A stretch of 64,000 nt of DNA from Martinezella lusitana (GCF_014207095.1 NZ_JACHBG010000009.1:1-64000), one strand, 5' to 3'. Positions 52,661 to 62,110 are shown, numbered from the stretch's first letter. Notes: generated from the letters alone by a model not told the origin. Numbers and translations are program-made.

Positions 52661-52800
52661 ATTTACAAAATACTCGTGTGAATGGCCAGGAAAACCGATA
52701 ATCCCCAATGGATAAAGGGGTTATGATGTGTTATCGTTGACAAAGTGGATGTGTAAATTTGTAAATAGTGTAAATCACACCTCCGGCGTACCGCTGTAAA
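52661..52800. promoter_or_regulatory. TGTAAAT repeat cluster between aceA and its regulator
   Basis: TGTAAAT occurs at 52752, 52760 and 52770 on the plus strand (8- and 10-bp steps), TGTAAA again at 52795, and the inverse ATTTACA at 52661-52667. These are good candidates for the binding sites of the adjacent XRE regulator; RamB/ScfR-type sites in actinobacteria and rhizobia are A/T-rich T-G-C/T-A-A-A-like motifs. Confidence 0.55.
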
Positions 52801-52811
52801 AGGAATGACAA

Positions 52812-54224
52812 ATGGCCGAGCGCAAGATCTTTGCCGGACCTCGGGTTCGACGCATCCGTACTGGTCTTGGCCTAATGCAGACGACGATGGCGCAGGCGCT
52901 GGACATATCACCGTCTTATCTCAATCTCATTGAGCGCAATCAGCGACCGTTGACCGTGCAACTGCTGTTGAAGCTGGCGGCCGTGTACAAGGTGGACCTC
53001 GACGAATTGCAGGGCGAGCAAAGTGGCAATGCCGGGCAGTTGCGCGAAATCTTCGCCGATCCGCTGCTGGTCGGTGAGATCCCGGGCGATCAGGAGCTGA
53101 TCGAACTTGCTGAAGCGGCGCCCAATGCCGCCAATGGTATGATCCGGCTCTATCGGGCCTATCGGGAACAGGCAGCGAGATTGTCGGATCTTGCCGAACT
53201 CCTGTCCCGCGAGGGCAGGATCGCTGAGGTTGCCGGTCCACGCCTGCCGCTGGATGAGGTGCATGATCGACTGCATGGCAGGGCGAATTTCTTTGCCGGG
53301 ATCGAGGATGCCGCCGAGGCCTTTCACGCCCGCCTTGTGCCCGGCGACGATATCGCCGGCGCTCTGAAAGCCTGGCTGAAAAGCGAACATGGCATTGCCG
53401 TGCGTCTGCTGCCGGTGCACGCCATGCCCGGTTTGCGGCGGCGCTACGACCGGCACTCCATGCGCTTGTTCCTTTCGGAGCGGTTGTCGCCCTTCGACCA
53501 GCTTCGCGAGATCGCAACCGAGGTTTCGCTACTTGTCATGCGTGACGAACTTGCCGTCGAGGTCGACGCCCTTGGTCTCTCAACGCCGGAAGCCAGGCGG
53601 ATCGCCCGCTTCGAATTAGCGCGCTACGCATCGCATGCACTGTTGATGCCCTATGCCGCGTATCTTTCGGCGGCGCAGCGCTTGCATTACGACATTGAGG
53701 GGCTCGGCGCGCGTTTCGGCGTGTCCTACGAGCAGGCGGCCACACGGTTGACGACGTTACAGCGTCCAGGTGCCGCAGGCATCGCTTTCTTTTTGATGGA
53801 AGTCGATAGCGCCGGTCATCGCCTTCGAAAGGCTGGGGCACAGGGCTTCCCCCAGGCCCGTTTCGGTGGGGGCTGTCCCAAGCTCAACGTTCACACCGCC
53901 TTTGCTCAGCCGGGACAAATACTGACCGAAGCCACGGAAATGCCTGACGGTCTGGGCTTTCTGACGATATCGCGGACCATCGAAGGCCCTCGGGCGGATT
54001 TTGGCGAAAGGATTCGCCGCACCGCGCTTCTCGTGGGCTGCGACATCGCGCACCGCGATGAGGTGGTTTACGGCAAGGCACTGAGCTCGATGCCGGTTGC
54101 GATCGGTCCTGCCTGTCGCTTGTGCGAACGCCAGGGCTGCCTTGCAAGGGCAGAGCCGCCGGTTACGCGACCGCTTGGTCTAGACGAGATGGCGACAGGC
54201 CTTAGCGTGTTTGATTTCCAGTGA
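52812..54224 (+). CDS. ScfR/RamB-like XRE transcriptional regulator
   Basis: A 470-residue regulator. The N-terminal XRE helix-turn-helix is GLMQTTMAQALDISPSYLNL with the IERNQRPLT cap, the middle is an IrrE-like domain in which the usual H-E-x-x-H is degenerate (RFELARYASHAL), and the C-terminus has the ScfR-type CRLCERQGCLARAEPP Cys motif. RamB-type proteins sense acyl-CoA or acetate state and control glyoxylate-shunt genes. Divergent from aceA across 208 bp with TGTAAAT repeats. Confidence 0.88.
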   Translation: MAERKIFAGPRVRRIRTGLGLMQTTMAQALDISPSYLNLIERNQRPLTVQLLLKLAAVYKVDLDELQGEQSGNAGQLREIFADPLLVGEIPGDQELIELAEAAPNAANGMIRLYRAYREQAARLSDLAELLSREGRIAEVAGPRLPLDEVHDRLHGRANFFAGIEDAAEAFHARLVPGDDIAGALKAWLKSEHGIAVRLLPVHAMPGLRRRYDRHSMRLFLSERLSPFDQLREIATEVSLLVMRDELAVEVDALGLSTPEARRIARFELARYASHALLMPYAAYLSAAQRLHYDIEGLGARFGVSYEQAATRLTTLQRPGAAGIAFFLMEVDSAGHRLRKAGAQGFPQARFGGGCPKLNVHTAFAQPGQILTEATEMPDGLGFLTISRTIEGPRADFGERIRRTALLVGCDIAHRDEVVYGKALSSMPVAIGPACRLCERQGCLARAEPPVTRPLGLDEMATGLSVFDFQ

Positions 54225-54290
54225 GGGCGAAAGCCCATCGGGCAAAAGTGTGCGGCGATCTTGCCCGCGCAGTTGGGTGACATGTAAGAG

Positions 54291-54323
54291 TGGCAAGCCG
54301 AGATGCGAAGGCTCGGCTTGCCA
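54291..54323. terminator. 12-bp perfect hairpin between convergent genes
   Basis: TGGCAAGCCGAG and CTCGGCTTGCCA pair perfectly around a 9-base loop, between the ends of the ScfR-like gene and the ABC exporter gene. Confidence 0.65.
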
Positions 54324-54344
54324 TGATCGGTTGATACCAGCCCG

Positions 54345-56066
54345 TCAGGCGTAAAGCCCGAACTGGGCATTGTGCAGCCGGGCGTAAGCGCCATGGCGTG
54401 CGATCAGCTCGTCATGCGAGCCCTGCTCGACAATGCCCCGATCACCCATGACGATGATGCGATCGGCGTTGCGGATCGTCGAAAGCCGATGCGCGACGAC
54501 AAGGGTGGTGCGTCCTTTCGCCAGTTCCAGCAAGGCCTGCTGAATTGCGTACTCGGTGGCTGTATCGAGCGCGGAGGTGGCCTCATCGAGAATAAGGATC
54601 GGTGGGTCTTTGAGGAAGATGCGAGCGATCGCAAGTCGCTGTTTCTGACCGCCCGAAAGCTTGACGCCGCGCTCGCCGGTCGGCGTGTCGAGCCCGCCGG
54701 GCAGCGAACGGACAAAGTCGGCAAGTGAAGCGCGCTGCAGCGCCTTCATGATATCCTCGTCGGTCGCGCCGAGCTTTCCATAGGCGATATTCTCGCGGAT
54801 GGTCGATCCAAACAAAAAGACATCCTGTTGCACGATGCCGATCTGATTGCGCAGCGACGTCTGCGTCAAGTCCCTGATATCGATGCCATCGATGGTAATG
54901 CTGCCCGATGTGACGTCATAGAAGCGCGGCAACAGCGAGCAGATCGTCGTCTTGCCGGTGCCAGATGCGCCGACGAAAGCGACTGTCTCGCCGGGAGCGA
55001 TGGTCAAAGTGAGATCATTGAAGATCGCGCTTTGATCGGAATAGCCGAAGCTGACGTGTTTGTAGGCAATATCGCCTTTCAGGTGATCGACCGCGATGGC
55101 GTTCGGCCGGTCGGCAAGATCCGGCTCCGTGTCGATCAGCGAGAGGAAGCGTTTGAAGCCCGCAATGCCCTTGGGGTAGGTTTCAATCACTGACGTAATC
55201 TTGTCGATCGGCCGGAAGAATACATTGATGAGCAGCAGGAAGCTGACGAAACCGCCATAGCTCAGCTCTCCCGATATGACGAACCAAGTTCCTGCCATCA
55301 TGACGATGAGCTGTACCAGACGCGTGCTGAAGTAGCTGAGAGCGATGCCTGCCGTCATATAGGCGTAGCCGTCGAGCTTGGTCGCCTTGTAGTCGTCATT
55401 GTCGCTGGCAAACAGCTGGCTCTCGTATTTCTCGTTGGCAAAAGCCTTGACCACGCGAATGCCGCCGACGGTCTCCTGCATGCGGGTGTTGAAATTGCCG
55501 ACCTTGCCGAACAGGCTGCGTGAATTGAGCGTCATCTTCGAGCCGTAGCGGCTGACCAACCAGGTCATGAAGGGCACAATGGTGGTGGTCAGCAGCGCGA
55601 GCTTCCAATGGACACTGAACATCAGCAGGAAGGCGCCGATGAAGGTCATGATCGCAATGAACAGATCCTCGGGGCCGTGATGGGCAATCTCGCCGACTTC
55701 CTCGAGATCCTTGGTGACATGCGTGATCAGATGTCCGGTCCGGTTGTTGTCGAAATAGCGGAAGGACAGTTTCTGGATATGGTCGAAGGCCTGGCGACGC
55801 ATGTCGGACTCGATCGAGATGCCGAGTGCGTGGCCCCAATAGTTGACGATGGCAGAGAGGCCAGTGTTGAGCGCGTAGACGACAAGCAGCAGCGCAGCCG
55901 TTCCGAAGATCAGGCTCCAGTCACGGCTCGGCAACAGTTGATCGATGAAGAGCTTGATTGCCAGGGGAAAGCCGAGTTCCAGCAGGCCTGCGAGCACAGC
56001 GCAGCCGAAATCGAGGAAAAACAGCTTCCTATAGCGTGCATAATAGGAGAAGAAACGACGAAGCAT
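54345..56066 (-). CDS. ABC exporter, fused permease-ATPase
   Basis: A 573-residue half-transporter: six membrane helices (about 15-310) with the coupling segment SFRYFDNNRTGHLITHVTKD, then an ATPase with Walker A GASGTGKTTICS near 375, signature LSGGQKQRLAIAR and Walker B ILILDEATSALD. It is of the MsbA/LmrA type and works as a homodimer exporting lipids, drugs or peptides; the substrate is unknown. It stands alone on its strand; about 220 bp separate it from the PfkB gene. Confidence 0.92.
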   Translation of the reverse strand: MLRRFFSYYARYRKLFFLDFGCAVLAGLLELGFPLAIKLFIDQLLPSRDWSLIFGTAALLLVVYALNTGLSAIVNYWGHALGISIESDMRRQAFDHIQKLSFRYFDNNRTGHLITHVTKDLEEVGEIAHHGPEDLFIAIMTFIGAFLLMFSVHWKLALLTTTIVPFMTWLVSRYGSKMTLNSRSLFGKVGNFNTRMQETVGGIRVVKAFANEKYESQLFASDNDDYKATKLDGYAYMTAGIALSYFSTRLVQLIVMMAGTWFVISGELSYGGFVSFLLLINVFFRPIDKITSVIETYPKGIAGFKRFLSLIDTEPDLADRPNAIAVDHLKGDIAYKHVSFGYSDQSAIFNDLTLTIAPGETVAFVGASGTGKTTICSLLPRFYDVTSGSITIDGIDIRDLTQTSLRNQIGIVQQDVFLFGSTIRENIAYGKLGATDEDIMKALQRASLADFVRSLPGGLDTPTGERGVKLSGGQKQRLAIARIFLKDPPILILDEATSALDTATEYAIQQALLELAKGRTTLVVAHRLSTIRNADRIIVMGDRGIVEQGSHDELIARHGAYARLHNAQFGLYA

Positions 56067-56288
56067 ATATGCCCTCCATGGGCATCAAGAGGATGGGAAT
56101 GGGCGAGAGCGGACCGAGGGACAGCCCGAATTCGGTGCTGCCAGTCAGCGTCAGTTGGAACCGAAATTTCTCATCTGGGCGATCCTCCTGCTTGAGTCGC
56201 GGAGACTGATATAATCCACGCGTGCATCGCTGTCATCCCCTTAACCGATGGATGACCCGCCCTTGGACCAAGAACTGACTGTCTGCGC

Positions 56289-57317
56289 CTAAGGCGTGCC
56301 TGGCAGTTGAGCCGCGTTCATCCGCGCGATGACCTCGGCCCGCGTCGGAGCGCCCGACCGCCCGCCAAAAACCTCGCATTTCATGGCCGCGGCAACCGAT
56401 GAGAGCTGGATTGCATCCGCCGGCGTCATCCCTTCAGCGATTGCAAGCGCAAAGGCCCCGTGAAAGATATCGCCGGCTGCCAATGTGTCCAAGGCCCTGA
56501 TGCCAATCGTCGGACTGTGTCTGATGAGATCGCCTTGGTCATCGAACCAGAAACTTCCGGCGGCCCCGGCTGTTACGCAGATGAAGGCATGGCTGAATTT
56601 TTTCTTCAGGAGGCGGGCCATTTCCGCGAAGTCCGCAACGCCGGTAAGGCGTCGGGCGGCAGGTTCGGAAAAAACGATATGGGTCGCTTCCGGTGCCAGG
56701 CGTTCGATGATGCCGTCCGGTGCCACATCGCCATCGAGAACGGCCGGCTTGCCCAGGCCGCGTGCTGTCCGCAGTACTTCAAGCGCCAGGGATGGCCAGC
56801 GCACGTCGACGAGTACCGCGTCGAAACCGGCGACATCGTCATGCGTGAAGTCTTTGACGTCGTGATGCAGTTTCGGATCGTAGAAGGGGACGATCAGTCT
56901 TTCGCCGTGATCGTCGACGAGGATTGTCGATACGGCAGACCGGGCGCCTTCGACACGCAGCATGCCTTCGGTGGCGACGCCGGCAGCGGTCAGATCACGG
57001 ATGATCCGCTCGCCGGTTTCATCGCTGCCGACAGCACCCCAGAGGCTCGCTCGTCCTTCGAGCCGAGCAACGGCATAGGCCGCGCTCGAAGCCATGCCTT
57101 CGGCGATCTGCAGCATCTCATACGGCAAGACCTTGCCCTCGCCGGAGGGCAGCGTGCGAACTCGAAACAGCGTATCAAGGACGGCAGCGCCGACGCAAAG
57201 GACATGCTTTGGGGCATCTGCTGGCGGATCGAAAATGGAAGGAGGGTTCAAAGCCGCTTTCCGTTTGTCTTCATCAATGGGTTTCTCTGGAACGAAGGCT
57301 GCATCATTTGACAGCAC
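56289..57317 (-). CDS. PfkB-family carbohydrate kinase
   Basis: A 342-residue sugar kinase. The PfkB start motif is shifted by an N-terminal extension of about 35 residues (CVGAAVLDTLFRVRTLPSGE), and the C-terminal catalytic motif DTLAAGDIFHGAFALAIAEG has the anion-hole Gly and base Asp. It starts at GTG 57317, inside the last codons of the preceding permease gene (14-bp overlap). It ends a dapA-like/GntR/ABC operon and likely phosphorylates the imported sugar or its ketoacid. Relatives annotated as ribokinase or sulfofructose kinase exist, but no sulfosugar genes adjoin it. Confidence 0.83.
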   Translation of the reverse strand: MLSNDAAFVPEKPIDEDKRKAALNPPSIFDPPADAPKHVLCVGAAVLDTLFRVRTLPSGEGKVLPYEMLQIAEGMASSAAYAVARLEGRASLWGAVGSDETGERIIRDLTAAGVATEGMLRVEGARSAVSTILVDDHGERLIVPFYDPKLHHDVKDFTHDDVAGFDAVLVDVRWPSLALEVLRTARGLGKPAVLDGDVAPDGIIERLAPEATHIVFSEPAARRLTGVADFAEMARLLKKKFSHAFICVTAGAAGSFWFDDQGDLIRHSPTIGIRALDTLAAGDIFHGAFALAIAEGMTPADAIQLSSVAAAMKCEVFGGRSGAPTRAEVIARMNAAQLPGTP

Positions 57318-58119
57318 CGGCGGTCAGGCCGGCAATGATCTGCCGTTGCGCGAACATCGTCAGCACGAGAACCGGCAACGTCACGATCAGGGCGGCAGCC
57401 GCAAGCGGCCCCCAGCTGACCTGCTCGAAAGAGAGCATATTGTAGACTGCCACCGGTAGCGTGCGGGTCTCGCGGCTGGCAAGCACGATGCCGAAGACGA
57501 AGTTGTTCCAGGAGAAGATGACCGAGAGAATGAAGGCAACGACGATGCCAGGTCGCGCGATCGGCAGGGCGACGAGGCGAAAGACCTGCCACGGTGTTGC
57601 GCCATCGATGCTTGCAGCCTCCTCCAGTTCCATCGGTGTGGTCTCGAAATAGCCGATCATGATCCAGACGACGATCGGGACTGTCACGACGAGATGGATG
57701 ATGATCTGCGGCCAGAGCGTTCCCAAGAGATTGAGCCATTGGAACAGCAGAAACAGCGGAATGAGGAAGGACAGGCCCGGCGTCATGCGGGCGATCATGA
57801 TGACGATGGCGGACTTCTCAGCCTTAAGCCGCGCAATACCGTAACCGGCCGGTACGCCGATGACGAGCGCAAGCAGGGTTGCTGCCCCTGTCACCAGAAT
57901 GGAGTTCCAGAAATAGAGGAAGAAATTGTTTTCCTGGAAGACGTTGACGTAGTTCGTCCAGGCAATGCGATCAGGAATGAGGATCGGTGGATAAGCGCCG
58001 TTGTCGATCTCGTATTTCAGCGAAAGCGAGATCATCCAGAGGAAGAACAGCACGACGGGTGAAACAATCACCAGCGCCACGAACAGCAGGCCGATGCGGT
58101 TGAGTGTCGAACGCTTCAT
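57304..58119 (-). CDS. sugar ABC permease, CUT1 MalG type
   Basis: A 271-residue permease with six helices and the coupling motif EAASIDGATPWQVFRLVALP near residue 187. It pairs with the 58121 gene; one base lies between them. It overlaps the kinase start by 14 bp. Confidence 0.92.
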   Translation of the reverse strand: MKRSTLNRIGLLFVALVIVSPVVLFFLWMISLSLKYEIDNGAYPPILIPDRIAWTNYVNVFQENNFFLYFWNSILVTGAATLLALVIGVPAGYGIARLKAEKSAIVIMIARMTPGLSFLIPLFLLFQWLNLLGTLWPQIIIHLVVTVPIVVWIMIGYFETTPMELEEAASIDGATPWQVFRLVALPIARPGIVVAFILSVIFSWNNFVFGIVLASRETRTLPVAVYNMLSFEQVSWGPLAAAALIVTLPVLVLTMFAQRQIIAGLTAGAVK

Positions 58120-58120
58120 C

Positions 58121-59053
58121 TCAATGCCCCTCCGCGTCAGTCCATTTCGTCCGCTGCCGCATCATCAGGAGGATAAAGGAAAGCGCGACGATGAGAATGA
58201 AGAACACCACCGCCATGGCCGAGCCATAGCCGATGTCGTAATAGGAAAACGCGGTATTGTAGAGGTAGATATTGATCGTCTCGGACGCTGTTCCGGGGCC
58301 GCCTTGGGTCATCGCATAGATGATGTCGAAGCTCTTGATCGCATCGATGCCGCGAATGATGATGGCGATTATCAGGAAGGGCGAGATCATCGGCAGCGTT
58401 AGATAGCGAAACTTCTGCCAGGCATTGGCGCCGTCGATTTCAGCGCTTTCATAGGGCTCACGCGGCACCGAGGCGAGGCCGCCGAGCACGATCAGCATGA
58501 CAAGCGGCGTCCATTGCCATACCTCGACCAGAACGAGCGACGGGATGACGCTGGATTGATTATAGATCCACTCCTGCGGTCCGATGCCGACCAGCGATAG
58601 CAGGTAGTTCAGTACGCCGAGCTGAGGATGGAACATCATCGTCCATACGAGCGCCACGGCGACCGGCGTTGCCATCATCGGCATGACGAAGACGCCGCGC
58701 AGGAAGCCACGCAGCGGGAAATTTGAATCGAAGATCAGCGCTGCAAGCGTCCCGAACACCAAGGGGCCGACCACGGACAGCACGGTGTAGAGAACCGTAT
58801 GCCATAGTGACTCCCAGAACCGCGCGTCCGTCGCCAACCGGACATAGTTATTCCAGCCGATAAAGCTTTGCGATTGACCGAGCGTCCACTTGTTCACGCT
58901 CATCCAAAGGGTGAAGACCCAGGGGAAGACAATGACTGCGGCGATCACGATCAGTGCCGGAACGACGAAGGGCCAGTAGTTGGGAGCAAGCCTTTGCGGC
59001 TTGCTCCTCTTCTCAGCTTTCGTTCTGGTCTCTTCGATGCTCACGGAGGCCAT
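58121..59053 (-). CDS. sugar ABC permease, CUT1 MalF type
   Basis: A 310-residue permease with six helices and the EAA coupling loop ESAEIDGANAWQKFRYLTLP near residue 202. It forms the other half of the channel. Its start overlaps the last base of the binding-protein stop codon. No ATPase gene is in this operon, so a shared MsmK-type ATPase elsewhere would be needed. Confidence 0.92.
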   Translation of the reverse strand: MASVSIEETRTKAEKRSKPQRLAPNYWPFVVPALIVIAAVIVFPWVFTLWMSVNKWTLGQSQSFIGWNNYVRLATDARFWESLWHTVLYTVLSVVGPLVFGTLAALIFDSNFPLRGFLRGVFVMPMMATPVAVALVWTMMFHPQLGVLNYLLSLVGIGPQEWIYNQSSVIPSLVLVEVWQWTPLVMLIVLGGLASVPREPYESAEIDGANAWQKFRYLTLPMISPFLIIAIIIRGIDAIKSFDIIYAMTQGGPGTASETINIYLYNTAFSYYDIGYGSAMAVVFFILIVALSFILLMMRQRTKWTDAEGH

Positions 59054-60384
59054 TATCCCTCGCTTCGCGCCAATACCGGCTCGAACTGCGCCGTCGCCGT
59101 CTTCAGTTCGCTTGCAGGATCGGCGCCACCGATCATATTGGTGAGCGCGACGCCGTAGATGTCACGGAACTCGGTGACCGGAATGATGACGGGCAGGGCG
59201 AGTTGCGAGACCTTGGCGGAACCCGCCACAGCATCCAGCCATGCGCCCGGCATTTTCACGCCTTCGCGCACCTTCTGATCTTCCAGGATGGACTGACGGA
59301 AGGGAACGCCGGCGCCGGCCTGCAACAGCTGCGCGCCCATGTCGTGCGAAATCGCCCATTGGCAGAAGAGATAGGCTGCTTCCTTCTTTTGGCTGGCGGC
59401 GGTGACGCCGATTCCGTCGCCGGTGGTGGCGGCTGCCTGCGCATTCGGTCCTTTCGGCATGATGCCATAGCCGACCTGGCCGACGACGCGGGACTTTTCC
59501 GGGTTTTCGATCGGCGGTGCGAAGCCGACGCCGTCAAGCCACATGCCGATCTTGCCTTGCAAGAAGGCGGATTGTGCTTCGGCCCAGTTGAAACCGGAAA
59601 CGCCGGGAGGTGCCGATTTCGTCATCAGGCGCTGATAGAGCTTGGCGGCGTCGACGGCGCCTTGCGATTCCGTCTGCAGTTTGCCGTCGGCCGAGAGTGG
59701 CGTCGTGCCATGGCCGAGCATGAATGTCGTCCAGACCGGCGCGTTGGCGTTCTTCAGGCCGCGCGCGACAAAGCCGTAAGTGTTGGTCGCTTTGTCCGTC
59801 AGAGCCTCGGCGGCCTTGACCATGTCCTCGAAGGTTGCAGGGTAGGTGAGACCCTTCTTTTCGAACAGGGTCTTGTTCCAGTAGACGATCCAGTAGTCGA
59901 CCGAGAAGGGGAGCGAGCGCATGACGCCCGCGGAATCCTTCGCGAATTTCAGGCCCGCCTCGGCAAAGTCGCTTTCCGTCAGCGACGCATCGGTGAGCGA
60001 CGGATCTTTCATGAAGCCGCTGATATCGGCGAGCCAGCCGCCTTTTTCGAACTGGCGCTTCTGGACGTGATAGCTCAGATGCACGACATCGAAGCTTGGC
60101 TTGCCGGAGGAAAGCTCGATCGTCGTCTTCTGCCGCTGCTGCTGCTCGGGCGTTGCCTCGGCATTGACCTTGATGCCGGTCAGTGCCTCGAATTCGCTTA
60201 AGTATTTGAGGATCGTCTCGCTGCGCGGGCTCTTGATCAGGTTGACCTCAAGCGTCGTGCCGGAAAAGCGCTTCCAGTCTACGGCGGCCGATGCGGTGCG
60301 AACACCCAGAAGGCTTGCTGCGCCAAGCGCGGCGGTGCCGGCCATGAAGCTGCGACGTGTCGGATTGAAAAATGACGATGACAT
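59053..60384 (-). CDS. sugar ABC substrate-binding protein, CUT1 family
   Basis: A 443-residue periplasmic protein with a Tat-type signal (NPTRRSFMAGTAALGAASLL) and the CUT1 extracellular solute-binding fold (EVNLIKSPRSETILKYLSEF, then GMLARGLKN-type region near 225). It captures an oligosaccharide or related carbohydrate. ATG 60384 follows GGAGGAGGAACAG; an upstream ATG at 60444 overlaps the GntR end. The ligand is not identifiable. Confidence 0.9.
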   Translation of the reverse strand: MSSSFFNPTRRSFMAGTAALGAASLLGVRTASAAVDWKRFSGTTLEVNLIKSPRSETILKYLSEFEALTGIKVNAEATPEQQQRQKTTIELSSGKPSFDVVHLSYHVQKRQFEKGGWLADISGFMKDPSLTDASLTESDFAEAGLKFAKDSAGVMRSLPFSVDYWIVYWNKTLFEKKGLTYPATFEDMVKAAEALTDKATNTYGFVARGLKNANAPVWTTFMLGHGTTPLSADGKLQTESQGAVDAAKLYQRLMTKSAPPGVSGFNWAEAQSAFLQGKIGMWLDGVGFAPPIENPEKSRVVGQVGYGIMPKGPNAQAAATTGDGIGVTAASQKKEAAYLFCQWAISHDMGAQLLQAGAGVPFRQSILEDQKVREGVKMPGAWLDAVAGSAKVSQLALPVIIPVTEFRDIYGVALTNMIGGADPASELKTATAQFEPVLARSEG

Positions 60385-60444
60385 TCTGTTCCTCCTCCTT
60401 TGGCCGAGAATCTCCTCATTCGCGGCCTTGTTATTCAAACCCAT

Positions 60445-61104
60445 TCAAATCTTCAATGCGCGGTCCCGGGCACCGCCGATATGCGAGACGAGTGCTGTGA
60501 CGGCTTCGTCGGCCGAGCGCCGCTCTATCGCCTCAAGCACTTTCAAATGTTCCTCCATCACCGGCCCGACATGGCCATTGATGCGGAATCTGTCCTGGCT
60601 GATCAGCCGCATCTTGATGGAATTGACGCGATAGGCATTCGAGATGATCGTGTTGCCAAGCGCGTCGATGAAGGCGTCATGCATGCCCCAGTCCACCGAC
60701 TGCGCATGCAGCTCGAGTTCCGGAGAGTTATCGCCAGAGCGGATGGCATCGGCAATATCGCGATGATCCTTCAAGAGCTTGGCAATCGTGTCGTCCGACG
60801 CCGAATAGGTGAACAATGCCACCGCTTCCTTTTCCAGGAAGAGACGAAGCTGAAACGCTTCGCGGATCAGATCCAGATCGATATGGGCGATCTGCAACCC
60901 GCGCTGCGGCACCGTCTTGATCAGTCCTTCGGCTTCCAGGCGCGGAATGAGCTCACGGATTGCTCCGAGCGTCAGCCCCGTCAGCTCGACGAGCCGTCGC
61001 TGTGAGATGAACTGGCCTGGGCGAACGTCGCGCGCCAGAAGGTGGCGCGTGAAGCTCTCATAGGCTTTTTCCCTCAACGTCGGCTGTTCGCCTGGTCCGT
61101 CCAT
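60445..61104 (-). CDS. GntR-family (FCD) transcriptional regulator
   Basis: A 219-residue regulator with an N-terminal winged helix (RRLVELTGLTLGAIRELIPR and LEAEGLIKTVPQRGLQIA) and an FCD effector domain with the metal ligands in its helical bundle (HAQSVDWGMHDAFIDALG). It lies between the dapA-like gene and the binding-protein gene and likely controls the operon, responding to a pathway acid. Confidence 0.88.
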   Translation of the reverse strand: MDGPGEQPTLREKAYESFTRHLLARDVRPGQFISQRRLVELTGLTLGAIRELIPRLEAEGLIKTVPQRGLQIAHIDLDLIREAFQLRLFLEKEAVALFTYSASDDTIAKLLKDHRDIADAIRSGDNSPELELHAQSVDWGMHDAFIDALGNTIISNAYRVNSIKMRLISQDRFRINGHVGPVMEEHLKVLEAIERRSADEAVTALVSHIGGARDRALKI

Positions 61105-61125
61105 CGGCAGCTCCGGGTTGTTCGG

Positions 61126-62010
61126 TTAAGCCGCCTTGGCGCGAAACAATGCGTCGAAGGCAGCAAAGAGCTTGTCAGAATCCTGAGCGTTCATTGGCAC
61201 GAGTGGCGGGCGTACCGCAAGCCAGCTCGCGTCATTTGCAAGGCGAGCAAGGATCGCCTTGATGGACGGGATGACCGGATAGTTCAGCAATTCTCCAACG
61301 AAACGTTCGACGTTGGCGTCATCAACGCCTTGCTCGGCCATGGCCTGCACTTCGCGGGGAAGCAGGTTCGCCATGCCCGAAATCGCACCTTGCCCGCCGA
61401 GGCGGACGCCGCGCGCCAGATGGCGTTCGTCACCGATCAGAATGATGAGGTCGCCATGCGTCTTCAAGAGCGTCTCTGTATAAGGCCAGTCGCCTGAGGA
61501 GTCCTTGACGCCGACCACGACCTCCGGAAATGCCGCGCGGAGCTGCCCGACGAGAGAAACGGAAAGTGGTACCATCGTCACCGACGGAATGTTGTAGACG
61601 ATCACGTCGCGGGCATGGGCGCCCAGCATGGTGAAAACGGCGGCGAACCATTTGAAAAGTCCATCGTCGCTGACGTTCTTGAAATAGGACGGCGGAGCAA
61701 GAAGGATGCCGCGAACACCCTGTGCGAGCGCCTGGGCTGCCTGCGCTGCGGCGTCCTCGGCGGCGTCGACCAGAACGCCCATGACGATCTGCCTGGGAGC
61801 GATGCCGGCCTCTAGCATTGCCGCGAGAACCTGCTGGCGTTCCTGCATTCCGATCGAGGCGCCTTCGCCCGTCGTGCCGAACAGTGTGACGCTCCTGCAG
61901 CCATTGGCAAGGCAATGCTTGGCTTGTGCGATCACGCCAGCAACTATGATCTCGCCCTCAGCGTCAAAAGGGGTTGCCAAGGCCGCCGACAGGCCAAAAT
62001 TCTCTCTCAT
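61126..62010 (-). CDS. dihydrodipicolinate synthase/N-acetylneuraminate lyase family aldolase
   Basis: A 294-residue barrel enzyme. The Schiff-base Lys is in VVVGVKDSSGDWPY near residue 165, the Tyr is in VIVYNIPSVTM near 137, and the T-T motif is FGTTGEGASI near 45. In true DapA the lysine pathway is essential and chromosomal; here, as first gene of a sugar-uptake operon, it is more likely a 2-keto-3-deoxy-sugar-acid aldolase or dehydratase. The product would be pyruvate plus an aldehyde. Confidence 0.86.
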   Translation of the reverse strand: MRENFGLSAALATPFDAEGEIIVAGVIAQAKHCLANGCRSVTLFGTTGEGASIGMQERQQVLAAMLEAGIAPRQIVMGVLVDAAEDAAAQAAQALAQGVRGILLAPPSYFKNVSDDGLFKWFAAVFTMLGAHARDVIVYNIPSVTMVPLSVSLVGQLRAAFPEVVVGVKDSSGDWPYTETLLKTHGDLIILIGDERHLARGVRLGGQGAISGMANLLPREVQAMAEQGVDDANVERFVGELLNYPVIPSIKAILARLANDASWLAVRPPLVPMNAQDSDKLFAAFDALFRAKAA

Positions 62011-62083
62011 TCGATCCTCCCGATCTTGTGAGATCAGTGCGTATCATGCTGACATGTTAGTTGTAAAGTGAAGTTTATATTAG

Positions 62084-62110
62084 TCGCGCATATGTGATTT
62101 ATATGCGCGA
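62084..62110. promoter_or_regulatory. perfect 10-bp inverted repeat upstream of the dapA-like operon
   Basis: TCGCGCATAT-GTGATTT-ATATGCGCGA has perfect arms and lies 74-100 bp before the ATG of the dapA-like gene. It is a good operator candidate for the operon's GntR regulator, although it differs from the short GT-N-AC form of many FCD sites. Confidence 0.5.

Noticed and set aside
56289..62010. Sulfoquinovose (sulfoglycolysis) operon
   Set aside because: The PfkB kinase could suggest it, but I see no sulfoquinovosidase, isomerase, sulfolactaldehyde enzyme or monooxygenase gene here.
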